Origin: Bacteroidales bacterium
GTDB lineage: Bacteria > Bacteroidota > Bacteroidia > Bacteroidales > JAADJA01
Direction: 5' to 3'
DNA length: 64,000 bases
NCBI GenBank assembly: GCA_020052415.1
Contig: JAGVPB010000078.1
Coordinates: forward strand, 1 to 64,000
The translations under genes and the position numbers were made by a program. The notes beneath the pieces are model-generated. The model was not told the origin of the DNA, did no database searches, and saw only the letters and a list, made by a program, of their open reading frames with translations. Positions 26,518-35,600 of the stretch are shown in pieces. How positions within the stretch are numbered: position 1 is the stretch's first letter; the number at the start of each line of letters is the position of its first letter.

Positions 26518-29022
26518 ATGTGCTACAAATTTAAGTTTACTCTCGTTTTAATGGTTGCAGCCTTATCAGGCTTTGCTCAGGTAATTTCAACCTTCGATAC
26601 CGACACCGATAACTGGCATTCCGAAGGCGATGGCGATTATTACTGGGAAGCTGCCACCGGCAATCCGGGCGGTTGTTTCCGGGTGGATGATGATGCCACC
26701 GGTGACTGGAACAATGGCTTTGCTCCTGTGAAATTTCTCGGTAACTGGTCATCAGCGACTACATCCGATTATATTTCAGCAAATGTTTTTATTCATCAAA
26801 TTAACGGTAACTATAGTGTAGGAACCTATGTATTTAAAATTAAAGGTCCGGGAGGTGAAGCCACTGCTTTCGTGGATGTTCAGCCTCCACTTGATACCTG
26901 GAATACATACACTGCCTATCTTGATCCTGCAAACTGGACACTCATTTCAGGAACATGGAGTCAGATATTGCAGCAGGTGAATGAGTTGGTTGTAAGGGTA
27001 GAATATATAAACGGCGATGAATATGACAGGATTGATAATGTACAGCTTTCGTTTACACCCGTTGTAATACCTGTGGTACCGGTTGTCTGTTCCGATTTTG
27101 AAGCCGGGGGATTTGATGGCTGGTCATTTGGCTCGACCGCTGGAGTAAGCAACCAGCCAACAGGTGGAAATCCCGGACATTACATCAGGATTACCGATGG
27201 TACGGGAATTTCTACAGCCTATCCTCCGCCCAAATACCTTGGTGACTGGAACCAGTTGGACAATCACAATGCAGATGTCCGGGTTGATCTTAAAGTTACG
27301 GATTTTACCGCAGTTCCATTGTTAAGCAGCTATTTTCTTCGATTATCAGGACCTGGCGGTGTAGCACAGTTTCCTATGGATTATTCCATTTCATTGGCAT
27401 TCAACCAATGGAAAACCTTTGTGTTTCCGGTTGATCAAGCATACTGGACAATGGTTTCAGGCACCTGGGCTGATCTGATGGATCATGTGAATAATTTCGA
27501 AATAATTGTTGAGTTTATTAATGGTACGGAAGTCGTCTGGCTGGATAATTTCTGCATATCCAACCTTCCCCCGGTGGCTGATTTTTCATCCAATAAGCAG
27601 ATTGAATTTGCAGGAAATCCGGTTCAGTTCAATGACCTGTCAGCGGGCGGGCCCGTGGGCTGGAACTGGGACTTCGGTGACAGCCAAAGCTCCGCCGACC
27701 AGTATCCGGTTCATACCTACTTAACCGACGACCTTTATGATGTAAGCCTGACTGCATCCAATAATTTTGGTTCGGATATAGAAGTAAAAACTAATTATAT
27801 TGAGATTCTTCCCATTGATGAATGCCTAAAATACGAAGATAATTTTGACGACGGAATCATTAATCCGCTGATGATCACGAAAAACGGAACGTGGTCAGAA
27901 GCAGATGGAAACATAAGACAGACTTCCAACTATTTTGTGACGGGGAATTTATTGGGCGGTTGTTATGCTATGACAGGTAGTCTTTTGTGGGATAATTACG
28001 TGATCTCCTGCGATATGATGTCAACTGACAACGATCATATCGGTCTGGTTTTTAACTGGCAGGACGACCTGAATACATACATGTTTTACTGGAATGCTGA
28101 GGGAAGTTACCGGCGTCTGTCGAAATGGGTTAATGGTTCGGAAACCATTCTTGCCTCCGAAGCTGTTCCTTATCTTATAAATATCTGGTACAATGTAGAA
28201 ATAACCTCGGTTCCCGGTATTATTACTATTTCAATTGACGGAAGCGATCTGTTCAATGTAAATGATAATACCTTCACCAGCGGGAAAGCTGCGCTGTTTT
28301 GCAGTGGAAACCAGTCGGGCTATTGGGATAATTTCAGGGTCAGTTGCCTGGGAATGCAGGTGCAGTTGCAAACCTGGCTCGAAGGCCCGTTTAACGGCTC
28401 CGGCATGAATACCGATTTAACCGGTTTAACCGATTTCCCTTTGTTGCAACCGTACAACATTGCCCCCTGGAATTATGACGGAAGTGAAAGTGTTATAATT
28501 ATTCCTGCTAATGTCACTGATTGGGTTCTGATAGAGCTTCGTGATGCTACATCGGCAGCGACTGCCACTGCGGCAACACAAATAGCCCGGCAAGCCGCTT
28601 TTCTTATGAACGATGGCAGCATCAGGTCGTTGGATGGAAGCAGTAATCAACAATTTAACAATTTAACCATTCAACATTTATTATTCGCAGTGATCTGGCA
28701 CAGAAACCATCTTGCCGTGATGTCGGCTAATCCTTTGACTGAATCAGCCGGCGTTTATTCGTATGATTTCACAATAGGAGCCGGTCAGGCTTACAACAAC
28801 GGGCAAAAAGAAATTGCACCGGGTATCTGGGGAATGATAGCGGGTGATGCGGATGCGTCGGGAATCGTTGATAGTGGTGATAAATCAATACTTTGGGTAA
28901 CTCAGGCAGGTTTGAATGGATACAATTCATTCGATTTGAACCTTGACTCGGAGACAGAAAATCCTGATAAAGATGACTTCTGGCTGCCGAATATCGGAGA
29001 GGAAAGTCAGGTGCCGGAATAA
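26518..29022 (+). CDS. Secreted laminin-B x2 / PKD / jelly-roll protein with LEGPFNG/dockerin-like module
   Basis: An 834-aa exported protein; ATG 26518 with signal peptide (MCYKFKFTLVLMVAALSGFA). Two laminin-B/laminin IV-like domains (STFDTDTDNWHSEGDG ... WTLISGTWSQILQQVN and FEAGGFDGWSFG ... WTMVSGTWADLMDHVN) occupy ~20-185 and ~190-350. They are followed by a PKD domain (PPVADFSSNKQIEF ... WNWDFGD, ~352-435) and a concanavalin-like domain (YEDNFDDGIINPLM ... GYWDNFRVSC, ~440-610). Residues ~615-834 are the module: LQTWLEGPFNGSGMNTDL, APWNYDGSE, VDWVLIELRD-like TDWVLIELRDA, VIWHRNHLAVMS, loops GDADASGIVDSGDK and DLNLDSETENPDKDDFW, terminus EESQVPE. No catalytic domain is visible. Likely a carbohydrate-binding or adhesive surface protein. 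Confidence 0.87.
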   Translation: MCYKFKFTLVLMVAALSGFAQVISTFDTDTDNWHSEGDGDYYWEAATGNPGGCFRVDDDATGDWNNGFAPVKFLGNWSSATTSDYISANVFIHQINGNYSVGTYVFKIKGPGGEATAFVDVQPPLDTWNTYTAYLDPANWTLISGTWSQILQQVNELVVRVEYINGDEYDRIDNVQLSFTPVVIPVVPVVCSDFEAGGFDGWSFGSTAGVSNQPTGGNPGHYIRITDGTGISTAYPPPKYLGDWNQLDNHNADVRVDLKVTDFTAVPLLSSYFLRLSGPGGVAQFPMDYSISLAFNQWKTFVFPVDQAYWTMVSGTWADLMDHVNNFEIIVEFINGTEVVWLDNFCISNLPPVADFSSNKQIEFAGNPVQFNDLSAGGPVGWNWDFGDSQSSADQYPVHTYLTDDLYDVSLTASNNFGSDIEVKTNYIEILPIDECLKYEDNFDDGIINPLMITKNGTWSEADGNIRQTSNYFVTGNLLGGCYAMTGSLLWDNYVISCDMMSTDNDHIGLVFNWQDDLNTYMFYWNAEGSYRRLSKWVNGSETILASEAVPYLINIWYNVEITSVPGIITISIDGSDLFNVNDNTFTSGKAALFCSGNQSGYWDNFRVSCLGMQVQLQTWLEGPFNGSGMNTDLTGLTDFPLLQPYNIAPWNYDGSESVIIIPANVTDWVLIELRDATSAATATAATQIARQAAFLMNDGSIRSLDGSSNQQFNNLTIQHLLFAVIWHRNHLAVMSANPLTESAGVYSYDFTIGAGQAYNNGQKEIAPGIWGMIAGDADASGIVDSGDKSILWVTQAGLNGYNSFDLNLDSETENPDKDDFWLPNIGEESQVPE

Positions 29023-29052
29023 GCTGTTTACCAAGGGCAGGTATTTTTTTCA

Positions 29053-29060
29053 TACTTTTG
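29053..29060 (+). promoter_or_regulatory. Candidate -7 element of the LytS kinase operon
   Basis: TACTTTTG, a full match to TAnnTTTG, ends 16 bp before the ATG at 29077. No clear -33 TTTG is present. Confidence 0.45.
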
Positions 29061-29076
29061 TTTTGAAAACGAATTT

Positions 29077-31194
29077 ATGAATGCCACTGTTAAAATCTTT
29101 AAGAATCTGCCCTTGCTTATCTTTATGTGGTTTTTTTTCTATTCTCCTTTTTTAAAAGCAAATGAACAAACCGACAGCCTTCAGAAAATATTACAAAAAG
29201 CAACAATTGATTCTGTCAAAATCAAAATCCTGTTTGAACTGGGAAATCTGTATATTGACGGTCCATCCGATTCCCTGATTTACTATTATCAGTTAGCCCT
29301 TGAACCCATCCTGAAGTTTTTTAATAAGCCCCCTGAAACCCGAAATAAGGAGGATGAAAAGGTTGTCCTGACTTACAAACAATTTCACTTCAGGGCATTA
29401 AATGAAATCGGCATCGAAAAGTTTTATCTGGGTCAATATAATGAATCTCTTAATTTTGCTTTTGCTGCGCTGAAAGTTGCAGAGGAAATTAAAGATGAGG
29501 GATTAATTTCAGAGTGTTGCGGTTCGATCGGAATAGTTTATAAGAACCAGGGGAAATATCCTGAAGCGCTGGAATATTATGAACGGGCACTTAACCTTGC
29601 TATCGAAATTCAGGATACAGCATGGATAGCCGCCTGTTATGCAAATGCAGGCAATGTTTACCGCCGGCTGGGCAATTTTACCAAAGCATTGGATTATCAC
29701 CTGAAAGCCTACCAGGTCTTTGAGAAAAGCGGTGAAGAAAGAAGAATGGCCATTGGCCTTATGAATATCGGAAATTTATATGAGGATCAAAAAGATAATA
29801 ACCTGGCACTTGAGTACTATAGCCGGGCTCTTAAAATGTCATATAATACTGAAGATCATAAAAGGATTGCAGAATGTCTGTTAAATATTGGAAATATATA
29901 TTCTGGTCGGGGAAATTATTCGATAGCAAGGGAATATTATGAAAAATCTCTGAAAATTCACAACGAGCAGGGATTCATTTATACTCTCGACGACTGTTAC
30001 CGTTCTATTGGTAATTCATTCGAAACGGAAGGAAATAGCGATAAAGCTCTTGAATACTTTGATAAAGCCCTTGAACTGGCGGAAAAAGAGGACGACAAGT
30101 CAACATTATCGGAAGTTAATGGAAGTATCGCCTCGATATATATCCGGAAAAAAGAATTCAAAAAAGGCTATGAATTTGCACTTAACAGTTTAAATATCGC
30201 AAAAAAAAGCAGTGACCTGAACAATATTAAAAATGCCTTTGCCCTTTTATCGGAAGCATTGGAAGGATTAAACGACACCAAGGGTTCGCTTGAATACTTT
30301 AAACAATTTTCTTCAATAAAAGACAGCCTGTTTAACAGTGAAAAATACCGTTCAATAAAGGAGATTGAAGCCAAGTACGAGCTTGAGAAAAAGGAACAAC
30401 AACTGGCACTGCTTACCGAGAAGAACCAGGTACAGCTCCTTATTATAAGCCGGAGAAACAGGGTAATGATTGCATCGGGAATAGCAATAATCCTGATTAT
30501 CCTTATCGGTTATATTTTAATCCGGAACAGCAGGTTAAAGTCCCGTCATCAGGCCATTGAACTCGAACAAAAGCTATTGCGTTCGCAGATGAATCCGCAT
30601 TTCATTTTTAATTCTCTCATTGCAATTCAAAGCTATATCTATAAAAAAGATCCTGTACAAGCCGGCGATTTTTTGGCCAAGTTCGCCGATTTGATCCGTA
30701 TCACTCTCGAAAACTCCCGCAGTGAATTCGTACTTCTGGAAAAAGAAATCCGCATGCTCCAATATTATCTTGATCTTCAAAGCCTCCGGTTTGAATACAA
30801 ATTTGATTATACCATTAAGCTAGATGAAGCCATTGATGCTCAATCCGTGAAGGTTCCTCCCATGCTGGCGCAACCATTTATCGAAAATGCAATTGAGCAT
30901 GGATTGCGGTTAAAGCAGGACGATGGACTGATAAGCATAAAGTACCATAAGGAAAACACACACCTTGTATTTACAGTTGAAGACAATGGTATTGGCAGGG
31001 AAAAAGCCCGGGAACTCGAAATCAGCAAACAACATAAGTCCATGGCAACTTCCATTACAAGAGAACGGTTGGAAATACTTGGCAAAAGTCATAAACAAAA
31101 GTTCAGCCTGGAACTTACCGACCTTACAGACAAAAGCGGAACGCCATGCGGAACGCTGGTAAAATTTGAAATGCCTTTTAAAGATGTGATTTGA
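29077..31194 (+). CDS. TPR sensor histidine kinase, LytS/His_kinase (PF06580) type
   Basis: A 705-aa membrane kinase. A signal/anchor segment (LPLLIFMWFFFYSPFLKA) is followed by about seven tetratricopeptide repeats (for example GKYPEALEYYERALNLA, GNFTKALDYHLKAYQVF) in residues ~90-430, predicted periplasmic. Next come a coiled coil, a transmembrane helix (VMIASGIAIILIILIGYILI) and a LytS-type kinase domain. The phospho-acceptor His is H508 in MNPHFIFNSL; the ATP-binding part shows PPMLAQPFIENAIEHGL and VEDNGIGREKARE. The response regulator gene starts 37 bp downstream, so the pair forms one two-component system. The signal sensed by the TPR domain is unknown. Confidence 0.9.
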   Translation: MNATVKIFKNLPLLIFMWFFFYSPFLKANEQTDSLQKILQKATIDSVKIKILFELGNLYIDGPSDSLIYYYQLALEPILKFFNKPPETRNKEDEKVVLTYKQFHFRALNEIGIEKFYLGQYNESLNFAFAALKVAEEIKDEGLISECCGSIGIVYKNQGKYPEALEYYERALNLAIEIQDTAWIAACYANAGNVYRRLGNFTKALDYHLKAYQVFEKSGEERRMAIGLMNIGNLYEDQKDNNLALEYYSRALKMSYNTEDHKRIAECLLNIGNIYSGRGNYSIAREYYEKSLKIHNEQGFIYTLDDCYRSIGNSFETEGNSDKALEYFDKALELAEKEDDKSTLSEVNGSIASIYIRKKEFKKGYEFALNSLNIAKKSSDLNNIKNAFALLSEALEGLNDTKGSLEYFKQFSSIKDSLFNSEKYRSIKEIEAKYELEKKEQQLALLTEKNQVQLLIISRRNRVMIASGIAIILIILIGYILIRNSRLKSRHQAIELEQKLLRSQMNPHFIFNSLIAIQSYIYKKDPVQAGDFLAKFADLIRITLENSRSEFVLLEKEIRMLQYYLDLQSLRFEYKFDYTIKLDEAIDAQSVKVPPMLAQPFIENAIEHGLRLKQDDGLISIKYHKENTHLVFTVEDNGIGREKARELEISKQHKSMATSITRERLEILGKSHKQKFSLELTDLTDKSGTPCGTLVKFEMPFKDVI

Positions 31195-31231
31195 ATAATT
31201 ATATATTTTTACCTGTCCAAAATAATTAAAT

Positions 31232-31969
31232 ATGATCTCTATTGCAGTCATAGATGATGAAAGCAAGGCACGCGAAACCATCATCAATATATTAAGCCTT
31301 GGCAAAACTGAAATAAGAATCGCGGGTGAGGCCGGATCGGTGGCTTCAGGTTTTGACCTGATCAATCGTGAACATCCCGAACTGGTTTTACTTGATATCA
31401 ACCTTACCGACGGAACCGGGTTTGACCTTTTAAAAAAATTCGAGAAGATCACTTTCAAGGTAATTTTTATTACGGCTCACGAAGAATATGCAATAAAAGC
31501 ATTCAAATTCAGCGCCATTGACTATATCTTAAAGCCCATCACTGCCGGCGATCTGTTACAGGCAGTTGATAAAGCCAGCGAATCAAAATCCAGAGACGAT
31601 ACCGGGTTAAAGCTTACCGCGCTTCTTTCTAATCTTGACAAAGTCAGGAAGATCGTTCTTAAAACTGCTGAAAGCATCCATATTGTTCAGGTAAAAAATA
31701 TAATCCGCTGCGAGGCCGATATAAATTACACCACTTTCTATCTCGTGAACAATGAAAAGCTCCTGGTTTCCAAAACGCTGAAAGAATTTGACGACCTGCT
31801 CGAAAATTCAGGATTTTACCGCACGCATCAAACCCACCTCGTAAACCTTGATCATATAGTAAGGTATGATAAAACCGAAGGCGGGCATCTGGTAATGGCT
31901 GACGACTCCATCGTGCCGGTTTCTTCTCGTAAAAAAGAGGAGTTATTCGGTATCTTTGAAAAAATGTAA
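31232..31969 (+). CDS. LytTR-family response regulator
   Basis: A 245-aa regulator. Residues ~1-120 are a receiver domain with acidic pair DDE near the start, phospho-acceptor D55 (VLLDINLTDGTGF), the conserved Thr in FITAHEEYA and Lys in YILKPI. Residues ~140-245 are a LytTR DNA-binding domain (IVQVKNIIRCEADINYTTFYL ... RTHQTHLVNLDHIVRYD ... VPVSSRKKEEL). It is the partner of the kinase immediately upstream. LytTR proteins bind direct repeats about 21 bp apart; a site of that kind lies at 5155-5190. Confidence 0.92.
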   Translation: MISIAVIDDESKARETIINILSLGKTEIRIAGEAGSVASGFDLINREHPELVLLDINLTDGTGFDLLKKFEKITFKVIFITAHEEYAIKAFKFSAIDYILKPITAGDLLQAVDKASESKSRDDTGLKLTALLSNLDKVRKIVLKTAESIHIVQVKNIIRCEADINYTTFYLVNNEKLLVSKTLKEFDDLLENSGFYRTHQTHLVNLDHIVRYDKTEGGHLVMADDSIVPVSSRKKEELFGIFEKM

Positions 31970-32077
31970 ATTATCTCCGCATTCTTCAAATAATAATTCA
32001 TTCCCGGCGAATAATAATTTACCGGCTTTTCTGAAAAGCCTTGAAACTAACTTTACCGTTCAATTAGCATTTTGCCG

Positions 32078-32575
32078 ATGGAAAGGATCATTATCATTGA
32101 TGACAATAATTGCAAGAGGGAGCTTTCTGATTTTCTGGAAGCCAACAAGGAACATATTCGATTTAATACATCATTGAACAATATAAAATCTTCTGCAAAA
32201 GGCTTTTTCGAAGAACTGACGGCAGAATTAGGATATGAAGAAAAACTTGCAATAAGCTCAAACCAAAACATAGAAATAGTTCATACCCGTGATATCACAC
32301 ACCTTGAGGACTTTGATCAAAAAACAAAATTATACTTTTCGAACAATACCTTTATTGAAACCAGCAGCAACCTGGATTCTTTTATGAATAAATTAAAAGG
32401 AAGTAATTTCATCAGAGTGCATTATAATTATATCATCAATTTCGATTATTTCTCAAAATTAATTATAAGTGAAACCCCAACCGTTGTGCTTAATAACCGG
32501 AAAACAATCCCGGTGAATCCTGACGTAATTGATGGATTATTAAATTACATAAATGATATAGAATCAAATAAATAA
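32078..32575 (+). CDS. LytTR-domain protein with a vestigial receiver
   Basis: A 165-aa protein; ATG 32078 chosen over a TTG two codons upstream. It opens like a receiver domain (MERIIIIDDNNCKREL), but the rest of that domain, including the phosphorylated Asp, is missing. After ~50 residues a LytTR-like domain follows (IEIVHTRDITHLEDFDQKTKLYF ... FIRVHYNYIINFDYFSKL ... KTIPVNPDVIDGLL). It probably arose from a duplicated regulator by deletion and may bind DNA without phosphorylation control, or compete with the neighbouring regulator. A TAACTTTA -7-like box lies 23 bp before the start. The next gene, for a large surface protein, begins 37 bp downstream and may be its target. Confidence 0.75.
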   Translation: MERIIIIDDNNCKRELSDFLEANKEHIRFNTSLNNIKSSAKGFFEELTAELGYEEKLAISSNQNIEIVHTRDITHLEDFDQKTKLYFSNNTFIETSSNLDSFMNKLKGSNFIRVHYNYIINFDYFSKLIISETPTVVLNNRKTIPVNPDVIDGLLNYINDIESNK

Positions 32576-32612
32576 TCCTTTAAATTTTAATTAACAATTA
32601 ATTTTTAGCATC

Positions 32613-35600
32613 ATGAAAAACAGATTACTAATGCAAGACGGCAAACATAAGATTACATGTTTGCTTATGGGAATTTTTTCCCTTATTCTATCAGGCTTCT
32701 CCGGGTTAAATGCCCAGGTGAATTTTTCTCAAACCCTGAACGCTGATTTCAATAAAGGCGTTTTGAATAATGTACTGGTCGGCAGCGACAATGTTTACCT
32801 TCAGTTTGCAGCCACCGATGTAGGAACATGGCTCACCACTACTGTTCTGCCACAAACCCTCAGCGGTCACAAAACCGCTACCTGGAATAACCAGTACGTT
32901 TATGTAGTCGGCGGATATAATGATATTACCTATTCCAGTGCAGTTTACCGGGCTACAATACAGGCAGGTGGAATCAGCGGATGGACAACGCTCAATTCAC
33001 TTCCGGTCGCTATGAAGGATGTTGCTGTAGTTATTGGAACAAATACCATTTATGTGATAGGCGGGAGAGATGCCTCCCAGGTTTACAACACAATTTATTA
33101 TGCCGCCATTAACACTGATGGCAGTATAGGAACATGGCAGACCTCGGCTATATCATTACCGGCAGCAAGATGGGGGCATACTGCGGTTTATCTGAACGGA
33201 TTTATTTATGTTGCAGGCGGTGCAACTGTTTTAACTGAAACTTCGGCACTCAATACAGTTTATTATTCCAAGGTTCTTGCGGATAATACCCTAGCAGCAT
33301 TCTCAACCGGAACCGCTTTGCCGGCAACAAGAAACAAGCACAGCATGGTAACTTATAACAGCATGCTTTATGTGCTTGGAGGATATGCCAACGGTGGTAC
33401 AAAAGTTAACACCGTTTATTATGCAACACCCGGTGTTAATGGGTCCAACGGTGCATGGTCAACAGCCACTGCACTACCGGTTACTATTAGTAATCACTCA
33501 TCCATAGTAGCGAATGGCTTGATTATGGTTTTGGCCGGAGAAACCGGTGGAACATTAAGCAATACGGTTTACTATGCCAATATTGACCAGACATTGCCCT
33601 GGACATGGGTTACTTCGCCTAATTTATTGTATGATCAAACGAAAGACGGAGCCGCATTTGCAGGCAACGGCATCGTTTATTATACAGGGGGAACAAACCT
33701 GAGCGGAACTCCGATTTTTAATACACGATATGCAAATCTTACTTTGTCAACCAATTATATTAATCATGGAGTTTTTACTTCCAATCCGTTTTATGAGCTT
33801 GGCATTGAAAGGCTGATCAATTCACTTGCATTTACAGCTACCTACTCTGCTCCGGCGAATTGCCAGGTGGGTTACCGTGTAGCGGGAGCTGATAAGATTT
33901 GGGGTGACTGGACAGCGCTTACAGCCACTTCTCCCATTACTGTTAATCAAACAAAACAATACCTGCAATATAAAGTAATACTAACCGGGTCCACCACATT
34001 TAATTCTACCTTTAACGATGCCACCATTACTACTCCGGGAACTCAGTTAAGCGGTAACCTGAATGCCATCACCACTTTCACAATGGCTGCCAGCCCGTAT
34101 TGGGCTACTTCAGATATTTCCTTCACCGCCGGCACACATACTTTTCAGGCAGGTGCAACTATATTGTTCCTTCCAGAAACAGGATTGACCGTAAGCCAGG
34201 CTAATATGATCTGCAGCGGTACTGCCGTTGACTCAGTAAAATTTCTTTACTTCACAAATGAAATGGGCCAATGGGATGGAATTTATTTTGATCCGAACAG
34301 CGATAACGGTGTTTCCTCTCAGTTTACCTATACGGTTATCGGTAATGCTGGGTTTGGAGGCAACAACGCCAATCTTTATTGCAACCAAACCAATGAGCCT
34401 TTACTTACCCGCTGTAACTTAAGGTACGCCGATGGTAATGGTATCCGTTTGAACTCGGCGCACATCAATCTTAATTTATGCGTCTTAAAGGGCAACCTCG
34501 AAAATGGCGCTTATCTTGAGAATTCAAATCCGACCTTCACTGCGACAACCATCAGCAATAATTCGGGAGCCGGTGTATTTCTGACATCTTCAGCCTCCGA
34601 ACCGACTTATAGCACTACCACTATTTCAAATAACCTTTATGGGATGCGTTATCCTTCACCGAATTTTACCATACTTCCTCCAAATGGCTCACCCACTATG
34701 ACCAATAACACCCACAATGGGGTTGCAATAGATGGCGGGGATGTTACATCAAGCAGTAAGGTATGGAATTCCATAAGTTATCCTTATATTTTATTGGGTA
34801 CGGTCAGGATCGTGCAATACGGAAGTTATGTGAGATTAACCATCGAACCAGGAAACACAATTAAAGCATTGACCGGGGTGCAAATACAAATCGGTGCAAG
34901 CAGCAACGGTGGCGAGTTATATGCAATTGGAACTTTGGATAGCCTTATCACTTTCACTTCACATAATGGTTCAGCAGGGGGATGGAATGGTATCTGGTTT
35001 ACCGAATACAGTGATAACTGGGGAAGCCCTTCATCAGTAATGGATTACTGTGTTATTGAAAAAGGCAATGATTATAATTTCTTATCCGAATCCACATCAC
35101 ATCCAACCATCAACCACAGTATCATCCAAAATGCCCTTGTTGATGGTGTAAGAAACTCAGCCTCAACCAATACCATTCAAAACACGCAATTCCTTAACAA
35201 CGGAAGATATCCGTACTATTTCCTTGACCCCGATGCTAATCCGGTTCATACAGGCAATATCTATACCGGTAATGTGATCAACAGGATAGCACTTGCAGGC
35301 GGGCAGTATCCCTGGAACAGAACATTGACCAACGATAACATACCTTATCTGGCATTAAATGATATTATTATGGCTCAATATGCTGGTCATTCCAAACTTA
35401 CATTAGATCCGGGAGTGATCATTGAGTTCGAAGCCGGGAAAAAACTGCAACTTGGTAATCCGGGTAGTTGGGGAGGCGATCTTTTTGCTGAAGGAACCGC
35501 CGGTAACCAGATCACCTTCAGGCCATATAATGGGATCGCCGGAGGCTGGGAAGGAATTTATTTCACTGACCAAAATGATGGCTGGGGAGGAACTTCTTCA

